DNA of 64,000 bases from Ectobius pallidus (GCA_964059195.1 CAXKWD010000005.1:45337825-45401824); one strand, 5' to 3'. Shown: positions 47,346 through 58,800, counted from the stretch's first letter. Notes: generated from the letters alone by a model not told the origin. Program-made: numbers and translations.

Positions 47346-47526
47346 CACTTGCAGTTATTTGTGAATTGCAGTTAGTGATTTTAGTATAATATTTTCATAA
47401 ATTATTCCCTCGGAATGGAAGGGGTGGTTTATTTGAATTTTAATGCTGCCTACTTTTCTTTCATGGTTGAAGAGATATGTGGGCAACATTTCGTTCAAAT
47501 TGGTCAAAGCATGTACATTTGTACAG

Positions 47527-47544
47527 GGAACATACATACATACA

Positions 47545-47575
<31 letters not shown>

Positions 47576-47740
47576 CATACATACATACATACATACATAC
47601 ATACATAATTATAATTTGTAACATGTATGTAAAGTAACTTATGCATGTAATATTACAAGAAGTAATGGAGCATGCAGCAAATAAAGGACAAAAAAAAAAA
47701 AAAAAATACATACATAGGCTACATACATACATACATACTT
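47527..47740. repeat. ACAT tetranucleotide arrays
   Basis: A main array at about 47527-47606 and a shorter one near 47706-47738, with an A run at 47690-47705 between them. The array ends where LINE homology begins. Confidence 0.9.
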
Positions 47741-47744
47741 GCAA

Positions 47745-49021
47745 TAACCTGAAAATTGATATAACTTAACAAAATGGTACCTGAGTGATAGACATGGAAC
47801 GTTGATAGCAAAATGTATTGAAATTGAGAGAAATAAACTTTGGATGCCTTCAGGAGTCTAGCTGTGGTCCTGTGCTTTGGAATTTGTGCAGTACGACTCT
47901 CTGCTCAGACTGAATTTTAAGCCAGGATCTAAGTTCTGCGCCTTGACCCTAATCAAAGGTAACAGTGGCCTCGCAATTGAAAACACAGCAAACATCGGTA
48001 TGAGAAAAATTTCAACTTGGGCATATGAGAACTAGGTCACTTTCCATGAAACGAACACACAACTAATGTTGGTAACAAGAAAAAAGGTAATAAATAAGGA
48101 TTGAGTATTTATCTTGATAATAAGGAAATAGAAGAGACGAAAACCATTAGATACCTCAGAATCATTACTGACAAAAGATTTAACTTCTATAAATATATGG
48201 AGCATATTACTGATAAATCTACAAAAATCATTCCATGCACTATCCAGACATGCCAAGATAAATTGGGGACTTTGCTAAAAGGTATTGTATATTATCTATA
48301 AAGAAGCAATCCTACCCCTCTTGTCATGTGGGGCTTCAGCTTAGATAGATGACCTCAAGACGCAAATTAATGTAATAGGATAAGAAGGCTATATAAATTA
48401 GCCAACATTAAAATAACAAAGGAATACAGAACAACATCCCATGAAGCGTTAAACGTTGTCGAAGCAACTATACCTATACGTATCGAATTGGCAGAAATCG
48501 CTAAATTTCATAATATTACGATATCCCTTCAACCAAGCCAACAGTATAAGAGTGCACCAAAAGAATGAAGACGTCGTTTACACATACGGCAGTAAAAGTG
48601 AAACAGTGGTAGGCGCTGGAGCAGCATTCTACTCGTACATGCTTAACAACACAGTCCATCAACACTAGTTAAGATTATACAGTAAATGTTCGAGCTGAAA
48701 ATTGACAATACTGAAATTACTGGAAAAAATAGAGGAAATGGGCTGTATAAACCCAATAGACAAAACAGTACCTATACGAGTACATGCAGACAGCAAGATT
48801 ACCTTGGATCTGCTGAGAAACATCACCAGACACAACAAACTAATACACAGGATTCACGAGACGCTGCGCAGTTTGCAACATCAAAACTGGATAGTTCACT
48901 TCACATGGGTTAAAGCTCAAGCAGGAATACAGTGGAACAAGCTTACAGTTCGTTTAGCAAAAGATGTAGCATCCAACAATGACTATGAACTAGTGTTTGA
49001 CCATATACCGACAAGTGCAGT
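47745..49021 (+). pseudogene. LINE ORF2 with RT C-terminal region and RNase H domain (first part)
   Basis: LSDRHGTLIAKCIEIERNKLW near 47775-47840 and GMRKISTWAYEN near 48000 are from the RT palm and thumb region. EETKTIRYLRIITDKRF near 48130 is the post-RT block. An RNase H domain follows: VVYTYGSKSET near 48576 (the first catalytic Asp of the usual T-D-G-S is Tyr here) and RVHADSKITLDLL near 48777. HFTWVKAQAGIQWNKL near 48900 corresponds to the block that normally reads VKAHAG. Frameshifts and stops break the frame repeatedly. RNase H in LINEs suggests an R1/LOA/I-type clade. A mariner insertion at 49024 splits the element. Confidence 0.8.
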
Positions 49022-49023
49022 TA

Positions 49024-50273
49024 TGAGGGTTGTCCAGAAAGTAAAGAACGATTTGGAATAACTAAATAATAACGAAACATATCAACACAAAACTTTATTT
49101 ACTAAGATACATTACCTTACTCTATTTCTCACCGTAATCGTCATTGCTGTCAAGGCATTAATTGTAACGTGATACCAGTTTTTCAATGACGATGTTATAA
49201 TTTTCTTCCGCCAAAGACCTGAGCCAGAATGTTACTGCCGCTTTGAGGTCTTCATTGGTTGGAACTCTTTTCAATCGAAATTTTTTTTTTGCTTTGGAAA
49301 CAGGTCAAATCGCTAGGTTTCAGGTCAGGGCTGTAAGGAGGACGTCCAAAAATGCCACACTTAAAACGTTGGCGTTCTCTCTGTGTTTGAGCAGCCAAAT
49401 GAGGCCGAACGTTGTCGTGAATCAAAAACACCTTTTCAGACAACTTTCCACGTCTCTTGTGTTGGATAGCGCGTCGTAGTCGTTAAAGAGTTGCACAATA
49501 GGCCTCTGTGTTTATTCCTTCTCTTTTAGGCAGAAACTCCACGTGGATTTTACCCTGTCGGTCCCAAGAAAGTGTTGCCATAAATTTTATTGCGTGGGGA
49601 AGTGATATTTCTATTTTGGGTTTTGAAAGTAAGTCCACAGACTGTCGCTTGGATTCTAGTGTTCTGTACGAACCTACGTTTCGTCTCCCGTTACAATGTG
49701 GTCGAGAAATTGATCAACATTATTGTGATATTGAGTAAAAAATTCAAGGGCGGCTCCCATCCGTTGTGCCTTGTGAATTTCAATCAACATCCTCGGTACC
49801 CACATCACAATTTTGTTATAGCCAGGGTTCTTTGTCAGTATTTCATGTAGGAGTTCTTGAAATTTGTGGGAAAATTTCATGTAAGGTGTCCAAAGTGAAA
49901 CGCCGGATTTTTCTTAATTCTATCATCAACATTTGCTTTCAACTTACCCGTAATGAGTGATGGCCTCCCACATTTCCTCATTGAAGACTCTTTCATTGCA
50001 TTATTTGCGTTATTTGCTTATAACTTTCGATTGGTCGAATATTTTGTGCATTCAAAAAATGAATCACACTACGCACTTCGCATTTGGCGGGAATTTCAAT
50101 TGGCGCCGGCATTAAGATACGTTGTTGAACAGACAGACGTGATCTCACAGCAGCGAAACTCGACTCACACTGTGGTGGAGTAAGGAGATTACTAGCACGC
50201 ATGCAATCGTGGTGATAGGGGACAAGCGCCGAGTGTGATGCGCAATTTTTCTTTACTTTCTGGACGACCCTGG
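49024..50273 (-). mobile_element. Mariner transposon, 1250 bp, inserted in the LINE
   Basis: TA dinucleotides at 49022-49023 and 50274-50275 flank terminal inverted repeats of about 30 bp (AGGGT-GTCCAGAAAGTAAAGA at both ends, inverted). The length is typical of a full mariner. The transposase lies on the minus strand. LINE reading resumes immediately after the right end. Confidence 0.9.
49160..50170 (-). pseudogene. Mariner transposase, disrupted
   Basis: N-terminal helix-turn-helix part: EVRSVIHFLNAQNI near 50085-50040. Middle block: HKAQRMGAALEF then DHIVTGDET near 49700-49674, containing the first catalytic Asp. Later blocks: VFLIHDNVRPHLAAQTQ near 49430-49375 with the second Asp, and PPYSPDLKPSDL near 49340-49300 with a third-Asp-type motif. 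These are hallmark mariner DD34D blocks in the correct order. Stops and frameshifts lie between them, so no active enzyme is predicted. Confidence 0.85.
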
Positions 50274-50275
50274 TA

Positions 50276-50790
50276 AAAGAAACTTGAGGGAAGACTGCAT
50301 AAAGCTGTAGGAGAAAGAATGAAAAAACTACAGATGGAGCTAAAACAATTTTTTCCAACGGTAAAACGAAGACACAACTGTATCTGAATCACAAAATAAC
50401 ATTAATCATCCCAGGACACGGGAATTTTGGCGCCTACTTAAAGAAATTCAAAATATGGAAGATCTAACAAATTCTTGTAAAGGTTTTCAAACAGTCGACC
50501 ACATACTATGAGATTGTGAAATGTTAAAAGCCGAGAGACAAAAACTCCAATTTCATGTACTTAAATCTGGAGGACATTGGCCCCTAAATAATCATGAACT
50601 TATTTATAAATACGTTTAAAAAATCAAAATAATCATGAATAAAATCAATCCTGAGAAATTGGAGACATAATATCAACAATTGGCAAGAAATGAACTTTGG
50701 AATGCTGTTTTAAATTTATATGTAAAAAGGCTGCACAAGAATAATAGTATATGTAGCATGCTGTAAATAAAAAAATACAAACACACACAC
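50276..50790 (+). pseudogene. LINE C-terminus and 3' end after the mariner insertion
   Basis: Resumes the RNase H LINE. LNHKITLIIPGHGNFGAYLKRF near 50385-50445 (with small shifts) and the block TVDHILxDCE near 50490-50520 give an HxxFGxYL ... H-x-x-x-C pattern, typical of the C-terminal zinc-binding segment in R1/LOA/I-type ORF2. The internal TGA in that block (near 50512) replaces a Trp codon. The 3' end has AAATAAAAAAATAC followed by a short CA run near 50780-50792. Confidence 0.75.
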
Positions 50791-50792
50791 TT

Positions 50793-51960
50793 TAAATTTT
50801 ATGTATTATATTATATAAATGTGGAGGAAATATCAGAATAATTTTAATATCAGAACATGGAATGGACCTAATTAATAACACCGGTATATAGACGATCGTA
50901 TGATAAATTAAATGATCAGTGATCCAGTGTGATAGCAGAAAATCTACTAATATACGAAAGAAAGTAAGAAGTGATAAATATGATTTGCAGAATGTAGGAA
51001 AGCTTCATATAAATTCTCATCGCGAACCCTTCCCGTGGTTTTGCTTGGTTTGACTTTCTCCTTTTATCCCGAAACACTTCTCTTCTTTTAACCCATTTCC
51101 TATCGCTCACACCCTCCAGAACATTGTTGCTTTTATTTCACTTCATAGTAGATTGAAAATAAAAACAAAACCAGCATCCATCGCAGAATTCCGATACCGT
51201 ACCTTTAGACTTTATCCTAAACAAACTGCATGGTTACTGGGATGTTTGTTTTCTCTGTGTGAACACGAATAGAATGCATTGTGCGAGATTATCTGTTGTC
51301 CATATAACCCGAAGGTGTGCAACTTTAGCGTCCCAGCTTCTGTATTGTGTATGCTCAGAGACAACTCTGGATTCAACTGATATACGCTTTGCAATTCCTC
51401 CTGTTACATTAAAGCAGCGAGAATGGAGACTCTTGTAATTCAACACAAACAATAAAACTTTCAACACTGACCAATAGTGGCATACGCTAAGAAATAATAT
51501 GAAAGCAGAACGTGTTTTCAAACTGAAGGGGAAGCAGGGGCAAAACATTTGTTTGGAAATATAACGCACTTCGTGCATAAAAGCCATACATTTGTACAAG
51601 AAATATTCGCATTATAACAAAATAATATCTACTATACATCCTACCTAGTTGAAATTTAGTATAAACTTGTTTGATTTAAGACAACAAGACTCGAAGAGAA
51701 AGTCTATGTTGTGCTCTCACAACTTGCTCTTTCCTAAGAACAGGCAATATAACTTTCACAATAGGATGTAGAATAAGAGGCCGCATTGCAGAGAGTGCGT
51801 ATTCAGTTGTTTCGGCCTCACACAAAGTTGACCACGCAAGAGCTGAGTTTGTACAAACATTGGATGGCTTATAACTATCCTTCGGCCCAGAAATTCAATG
51901 TATCGCTTTCGGGATAAGCATACATTTTGATGCACTTAATTTCAAAAATACACCGCCAAC
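50793..51960. other. Gene-poor stretch
   Basis: Two overlapping minus-strand frames up to 121 codons (51234-51599) have no motif I recognise. No repeats seen. Confidence 0.45.
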
Positions 51961-51964
51961 ATAT

Positions 51965-52060
51965 ATTCATTTTTTTAATTTTCAATTTTAAAAAATGATT
52001 GATACCCGAAAGAGCAAAATGCTCGAGCTCGGGTGCAATTCAGTTCCTAATGATGAAATA
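51965..52060 (-). repeat. LINE-like 3' end with strong hairpin (minus strand)
   Basis: Minus-strand GGAACTGAATTGC precedes a hairpin at 52004-52034 (ACCCGA arm with TCGGGT, and AGAGCA with TGCTC). An A/T-rich tail runs towards 51965. Third strong copy of the motif in the window. Confidence 0.55.
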
Positions 52061-52103
52061 TAATATATTTAAAAGAGAAATACAAAACGAAAAATATTAA
52101 TGA

Positions 52104-52235
52104 TATTTCCATTTCCGGGCTGTATGGCCGTAGTCTATCCGATGAAATTGCTGACGTTACGCCACGAACTGCGTCTGGCATCTTCAGAGCTCGTTACAGC
52201 TAGGTGGTCGGCTGCGGTGTTAAGTTTCAGATCAT
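52104..52235 (-). mobile_element. Penelope-like element terminal remnant with hammerhead-ribozyme-like core
   Basis: On the minus strand the order is GAGCT, CTGAAGA (52187-52181), a GCCA/TGGC helix with an 11-base loop, then GTAACGTC (52160-52153) and AGCAATTTC. This matches the layout of hammerheads in Penelope-like element terminal repeats: core CUGANGA, helix II, then GAAA followed by a very short helix III and the UC cleavage step. AGCT before the core and AGC after the cleavage step can pair as helix I. The GAAA core box reads GUAA, so cleavage is doubtful. The following GGCCATACAGCCCGGAAA, seen here in reverse at 52111-52128, is a word I associate with Penelope ends. Confidence 0.55.
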
Positions 52236-52461
52236 ACCTCAGAGTTAACTTACAAATCTTGGTTCAGTGTTAAGTTTAAGGTGAAAATTTCAGTTTATAG
52301 TCGAGCATAATATAAAGACTTTATTGTTCAGGTGCCTTTATGTCACATTGAATCCACATTAATCTACATTAAATTCACTTCCACCCACATTAATCCACAT
52401 GAATCCACAAGAATCCACAAGAATCCACTAGATGTACTACATAGGCAAAGACGTAGTAAAG

Positions 52462-52665
52462 CTTGCCCCGGTACCGGCCAAGCCTCGTTACCGGTCAACA
52501 AGGTTTTCTTTAAAATGGCGAGACAAACACAGACTCTATGCGAGGAATAAAGTTCATTTTGTTCCTGCCTACCACTTCATAACTGTTTCTGCTGCTATCT
52601 CTCGCCATTTTAAAGGAAACCTTGTTGACCGGTAACGAGGACTGACCGGTAACGGTGCAATCCCC
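52462..52665. repeat. Foldback or MITE-like inverted repeat, ~60-bp arms
   Basis: The arm at about 52462-52525 pairs with the reverse complement of about 52599-52665. Shared words are CTCGTTACCGGTCAACAAGG and TTTAAAATGGCGAGA. The spacer of about 75 bp has no features. Differences between arms are small indels and a few substitutions near the outer ends. No transposase and no clear target duplication. Confidence 0.75.
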
Positions 52666-53549
52666 CCTATGCTTGATAATTTGCTAGTTTTATACATATT
52701 TTTTGTTTGATAAGTTTGAGAATTAAGGCCAACAACATTTTCATTAACCAACGGTAATCAGTTCGAATACATTTTTCTTAAATATTGTGCTATTTAATAA
52801 TTTTAAGGGAGGATTTCTTTTTATAACATCATTATATAATTTTGGGTCGAAATTACAGCTATGCCTTGCATTTCGTCTTATTGAGAGGGCATGAAATCGT
52901 GTACCTTCTAGTGTTGTATCATGATCGTTCCAGATAGCATTATGTTAATTCATTAGAAACTTATTTAATAATGTCTACATATAAAATTGTTTCATGTTCA
53001 TTTCATATAATTCATTGTATATTCGCTGTATTGAATAGCCAATCTTTTTAAAAACACATTTTAAATATTCTTTTTTTGTAAGAGTATTAAGAGAAGAAGT
53101 GCCGACTATGAAGCCCCTCCCCTTCCTAATATTCAATAATGAATATCGGATTGAACTAAGGCTAAGAAAATCGTTCACAAGGATTTAACTGCACAAATTT
53201 ATATAATGCTTTGCGAAGTTTAGAGCAAGGTACATAGTGTGATTGTTCCCACGTAAGTTTTTACTTAAGTATTTTACATACTTTGATGAGTTTAATTTCG
53301 GACAATTGCATAAATTATAATTACAATTTTTTTATCATGAATAGATATACCGTAGTTTTAGTAGCCGGGGAGAACCAGCTTCATTTAAAGATAAGGATAA
53401 TAAATTTTCAGGTTGTTTTATCAGTGTTAACGAAAAGTAGTTTTGAATTAAACCACTTTTTAATTTCATTTTAGTTTCATTTTAGTTCCATCTCAATCGT
53501 TACCAGTAAATATCATAACAGTATAGTTAGGAAAAGAATAGACATTTCC
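52666..53549. other. Non-coding stretch
   Basis: AT-rich; no gene or repeat recognised. Confidence 0.5.
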
Positions 53550-53555
53550 TTAAAT

Positions 53556-54010
53556 AGTGGCATTTTCGTCTAATTCTAATAAGTCATTTATATAAATAAT
53601 GAATAAAAGAGGGCCTAATACTGCTCCTTGTGGAATGCCAATATCTGTATTAATGTCGTTCACAATTTGCCAAAATATTTTTGGGGTCGTAAGAAAATTC
53701 CTTAACCTTCTTTTCTCACAATAGTTTATTTTTGCGTTTCGTATAACGGTCGTCAAGATATTACTATATTTTTATAAGTGCTTGATAATGTGACGTTTAA
53801 AGGTTTTTTTTTTACTTTATATCCTACTTTATGTCGTACTCGAATTGATTTTACAATGCTATTGATGATCCATGGCTTATTTTCTTTTAAAATTTAGGAG
53901 TAATTGTATTTACTTGAGATATGGTAAATTCTTGAATATGATTGGTAATAATATCACAGAATAATGAGAAGTCTAGATTTGCGTTGTCAATACTGTTATA
54001 TACACCATTT
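53556..54010 (-). pseudogene. LINE ORF2 fragment with an internal RT deletion (minus strand)
   Basis: From about 54010 downward: SIDNANLDFSLFCDIITNHI, QVNTITPKF, then NKPWIINSIVKSIRVRHK near 53880-53830. LTTVIRNAKINYCEKRRLRN and KIFWQIVNDINTD (to about 53643) follow. The next residues are GIPQGAVLGPLLFIIYINDLLEL (53640-53572), the RT block that comes just before YADD. Normally more than 150 residues separate these two parts, so most of the RT fingers and palm is missing. The fragment ends before YADD at a stop near 53550. Confidence 0.75.
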
Positions 54011-55030
54011 GCTGTGTTTCAAGTTTGTTTGTTTATTAAGATACTAATATTCTTGTGTGATTTTTCTGAAATAGAATTTTCATTTAATGTTGGGATATGG
54101 GTGTGGATCAAAATGTGGATTCATGTTCATAAAAAAAGTGCCAATTTCTGTAAAGTGGTTGGTAATATCATTACAATATTGGCCTATGCAGGAATTAAAA
54201 TTCCAATTGTTTGAAGAGTTAAAAAAAGATATTGCCAACATACGTTTTTGCCCTTATATATTTTTTATTTTTTGGTAAGTTATCTTCTGGGGATGGGAAA
54301 CAAAGTTTGGTGATGATATTATATTTTTGTGATATTCCACATATAGTGGAATGTTTAGAGACAGTAAAAAAAAAATTAAATATCTACACCACTGGTAAGC
54401 TCAATTCTTATTCATTGTGTTTACCGGTAGCTGAAAAAAAATTATTTCCATATACACAGGTAAATATTTCTGTCCAAATTGTAATTAAGATATGGCCTTT
54501 CTGTAGGACAGACATCACTGTGGAAATTGAAATTTCATACTACATTTTTCCTATATTACATTTTCCAAAGGATTTATGGTTATTTAAAATAATCCAAATC
54601 CAAAATTTAAAATTCAATGAGATAGAAATGAATTATTTTTCCATTCATATTAATATTTTCATATTTCATCAAAAATACGTATTAAAATAATCCCTTTTAT
54701 AAAATAGTTATATTAAAATTAAAAGTGAACTAAAAGTAAAATACCGCACCTATTTATATTATATTCTTGAAACTATTACAGCTAAAACGTCGAGATTTTG
54801 CAATCTTCTTAATGCATTTATCGAACATATCCTGATGTTATAAAAGCGATTAATAGCAAAGCAGATATAATAAATTTATTTAAAAGTTTCTACCTACCAT
54901 ATTAAAATCCTGAACTTATGAAAACAACACAACAGAGGACATAATTTCAAACTTGCCACAATAATTCGGCATAAGTTGAAAAATTTGGATATCTTGAATA
55001 TGTAATGTATGAAGTGATAAATTTTTTTTC
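54011..55030. other. Non-coding stretch
   Basis: Includes an open frame of 152 codons on the + strand (54232-54690). It is rich in Ile, Phe, Lys and Tyr as expected from AT-rich DNA, shows no motif and overlaps nothing recognisable; I do not call it a gene. Confidence 0.45.
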
Positions 55031-55034
55031 TTTC

Positions 55035-55530
55035 AGAAATTGCGTACTACAGAAATGGATTATTGGAGAAGATCAGCAAGGAAATCGCGGAGAGATAGAA
55101 TCAGGAATAGCACAATAAGAGAAATAATGAAAGTAGAGAAAGAGGTGATAGAGATAGTTGAAAAGTAAAACATTACGTTGGAATGAACACATAAAGAGAA
55201 TGAACGAAGGAAGATTGCCAAGAGTGGTAATGAATTGGGAACCTGATGGAAGAAGGAGGAAAGGAAGACCAACTGAAACCTGGATGGATGGAGTAAACGA
55301 AAGTATGGCCAAGAGAGGACTACAAGCTGAAGACACATTAGACATACAGTTGTGGAGAAATAAAATAAATTAAGTGTGACTTTGATAGAAACATTGTGTT
55401 TATTTATGTTATCATTGCCGAGTGTTTACTTATTTTCATTGTTTGGTTGAGGGAAACCACAGCTTTGAGAAAACCCCTATATATAATAAAATAAATAAAA
55501 AACAAAACAAAAGAAAGAAAGAAAGAAAAA
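55035..55530 (+). pseudogene. LINE ORF2 C-terminal tail and 3' UTR
   Basis: RRSARKSRRDRIRNSTIRE (55065-55120) leads, after a short frame change, to LRWNEHIKRMNEGRLPR, then PDGRRRKGRPTETWMDGV and a final LWRNKIN stop at 55371-55373. This Arg-rich GRRR-KGRP-TWMDGV tail is characteristic of the extreme C-terminus of a large group of arthropod LINE polyproteins. A 3' UTR containing GAGGGAAACCACAGC and AAAACCCC runs to an A-rich AAAGAAAGAAAG tail near 55510-55530. The upstream RT is absent, so the copy is 5'-truncated. Confidence 0.8.
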
Positions 55531-55647
55531 TCAACGTAATTATGTAGATATTTAATAATCATTCATTTAAAAATCACTGTACCCTATTAATTTTAGATAT
55601 AAATGAAGCCTGATGACAATTATTTTACTATGATAATATTTTATTAT

Positions 55648-55803
55648 ATAATTAAGGAATCGCGCACAATGTGAATTATCTTAACCTAAGACTTAACCTA
55701 CTGACAAACACCCAGTCCTGAACCCGGGAAATGTATTTTTCACTACTGAAAAATCCTCGACCTGGCCAGGAATCGAACCCGGGCAGCCGGAGCGGAAGGC
55801 AGG
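55648..55803 (-). mobile_element. tRNA-derived SINE with 14-bp target duplication
   Basis: TAATATTTTATTAT occurs at 55634-55647 and again at 55804-55817, exactly flanking a 156-bp GC-richer segment. On the minus strand the segment starts CCTGCCTTCCGCTCCGGC and has a perfect-looking B box (GGGTTCGATTCC, near 55776-55765). The A box is missing, so the copy is 5'-truncated or begins within the tRNA head. Long target duplications of this kind are made by LINE machinery. Confidence 0.75.
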
Positions 55804-55817
55804 TAATATTTTATTAT

Positions 55818-58800
55818 GAAATTCAATAAAGAACACAGTAAGAAGTAATAGGACTTTAAATTATGACAATCAGGCTGAAACAAAATCTAATCACAGGAAA
55901 GTTAATACGACACATATACAGTCCATGATGATCATGGTTAAGGTTGACTGGCCAGGAAATAAAACGCAGGAAAGCACAGTTTTTGCTGATAGAGGCAGCT
56001 CAGTAAGGTAACTAGAATAAAGTGTTTAATTGCAAATGAGTGAAACGATCACATATTGTCTAATTAATCTGCAGTGAATGGAACTTTGTATAAAAGGTAG
56101 CATACATTGATTCAAAATGAATGGTTGCATTTGGAAATCCATTCATACACGAATTACTAAGTTTGAAGTGATAGACAGAAAAGGAGGAATAGAGATCCGA
56201 GAAACTGGAGGAATGAGTGGCGAGAGAGAAGAAAGAAGAGAGAGAGATAGAGAGAGAGAAAGAGGAGAGAGAGTGAAGGAGAGGGAGAAGAGCAAGAGAC
56301 TAGGGGGAAGAGAGATTGCATTAAAATTAAACCTCGCTTGATCAAATGAAAAGAAGTGCAAGGGAATTTGAATGAAAAGCCATGCAATTCATTCCAGTAA
56401 AATACGAAGGAAGCACTTCATGCTCAGGGTTCCATTCACAAAGATAGATAATTAAAATTCCCACAGAAAAGGACATGTGACCCATTTAATATTTTACCTT
56501 CGTAGTACACAAAGCACTGTATATGTATCCTAGCTACACAGTAGATGTGCGAACCTCTTTAGCGAAGTCAATAGCGTCTAGAGTAAGATTTTGAATGGGG
56601 TTTGGTACGTCTTATGGGAGCCCAGTTGAATGGGCGTCAGCGTTCGAAACTAAAAACCAGAGTTCGATTTCTGTCCGGGAAAAAATTATATCTAGATTAC
56701 ACAGACATGGAGGTTGTTTACAATTTATTCAAATGCATGCACGAAATGAATTCATTTCAATTCATTTCAATTCATTTCAATTCATTTCAATGAAATTTAC
56801 GGTTCATTAAATAAAATAATAATAATAATAACAATAATAATAATAACCGTCATGAAGGTATTTTCTTACTTTTGACCAGGGACAAATTAAGGTACAATAC
56901 ATTACATGTACAGGTACCAAAAATATATTACATGATATAATTCACATTAAATGATAAAAATACATTTGATTACAAAAATCATTAAATGAAAACCTTGGAT
57001 ACGTTTTTACAAAATTCTGTTGATAATAATTACTAATAAATGTAGAGTTATTGACAGTACTAGAGAATATTGGTAAGTATTGCATACTGTTATTTATTAA
57101 ATGCTATTGCATACTATATAAACTAAAGTAAAGTAGAACATGAAAAATGTACACTATAAAATGCTATGTATAAATGCTGTTAACGGGGATTTGAAAATGT
57201 TTAGTGACATAGGAAATGGTAAAGAAATCCACATTCGGATGACTGAAGGAGTGAAGAATGATAACTAATGAGGTGTTTGATACTTAGGTATTTTGAGAAT
57301 ATGATCGTATCTAGACCAAATAGGCTACTTACGTTAGATGAGATGAAAGAGCACGATAGCGTGATGATAGGTAGTGAGGACAGGAAGTATGAAGAATTCA
57401 GTAGAGAGGGAGAGGAAGTACAGTTTACTTTTTTCCTCCAATTGAAGCCAGGCCATTCGCCAACGATCTGATTTACGAATACCATACGTTTAGCGATCGC
57501 AAGCATTATGAACACCTTGTAGTCTCTGTCCTAATTTGGAGCTCAGGACGCTTAACAAAGTATCATAATAGTCGAATTGAAGCTTTATGAATGTTGAAAG
57601 AAGGGTTTTATTTAATCATTTATTCGTTGGACTACGTGTATTATGGTGTATATTTTTTAGAAAATATATTTTATGTGGAATTTCCAAATTATTTACTGTC
57701 AAGTTGTGCTTCGTTTTTTCATTTATGTTTAACATATGTCATCTGTCTCACACCGCAACAAATACATCCCGGGCACGTTTATGTATTTGCATGGTTCGAT
57801 ATTCTAAACTCAAAACATTCTGAAAGGCAAGGACAATGAAATATGAATTTTACAGGACCTCAGATGGAGTATGTTGAAAGATTTGAAGAGAGAAAAATAC
57901 AAGATGGGAGACAGGGTGTTATTCTGATGACAAGGGTGGCAAGGCTTGTGATGGATAAGGGTTACGCTAACACTTTCTCTGCTATATGGGTACAGAATCT
58001 GTGTTGGGATGAGGGATTCTATACTGAGAAGAGAAAACTGCAGATTGTTTTTTAGAATTATCGGGCCGGAAAATAAGTGTGTGTGTTTGTTTTGAATGAA
58101 TGTATTGCTATAGGAGATGAAGATAGATGAATTCTTGTTGGACTTAAATTGTGTTATACGATTTCAGATTTCTCGCTGAGTTCAGTGGTTAGATATACAA
58201 GAAATTCCGTGTCTTTTCCACATGGAGTATGTATAATACAATAAACATCTTTATGTTATTTTCAGTACAGTGTTTGCTCTTATAAGGAAGGATTTCTGTA
58301 TTCTCAAGGGAAATATTAATCATCTCCCCCAAAACGTTCATCCCGTTATGCCAATACATTCGTGGTGTTATTCGTTTTCCTTCCCTGCATTATTTACGAA
58401 CAGGAGGAATATGTTACGTAATATATTACTTTCTTAGAATTATAAATAAAAAGGGCGATAACATTATATGTATAAGGGATTATATTAAGTGGAAGTCGAA
58501 CATTGTTCGCTGTTATTTCGTTCGCCATAATCTAGGTGGACCTGCTATTTAATATACTAATTGCAATAATTTGCTTCATATTAAAGATGTATTGAATATT
58601 CAATACTTTTTTAATGCAAATCAAATGTTATAATTAATTACCAACCTTTAATTTGCGAAATGCACTTTGCCTCTCCAATGTTTCGATATGCAGAAGTCCT
58701 TACATCCCAATGGCTAGTGGCGGAGAGTTCCCTATAATGTTATGGTTTCTGCTCGACCATATTATAATACGGTTAGCCTATTAGATAATACGACTTAGCA

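Noticed and set aside
47355..47744. 129-codon minus-strand frame with Met-Tyr-Val-Cys repeats
   Set aside because: It is a direct translation of the ACAT array.
54232..54690. 152-codon open frame on the + strand, the longest outside recognised elements
   Set aside because: The composition is what AT-rich DNA gives by chance, there is no motif or splice context, and the flanks are non-coding.
55060..55345. Two minus-strand frames of about 90 codons
   Set aside because: Both are antisense to the LINE C-terminal tail, which has a recognisable GRRR-KGRP pattern on the + strand.
56560..56700. tRNA-like word GAGTTCGATTTC, considered as a SINE
   Set aside because: No A box at the right distance and no repeat partner seen.
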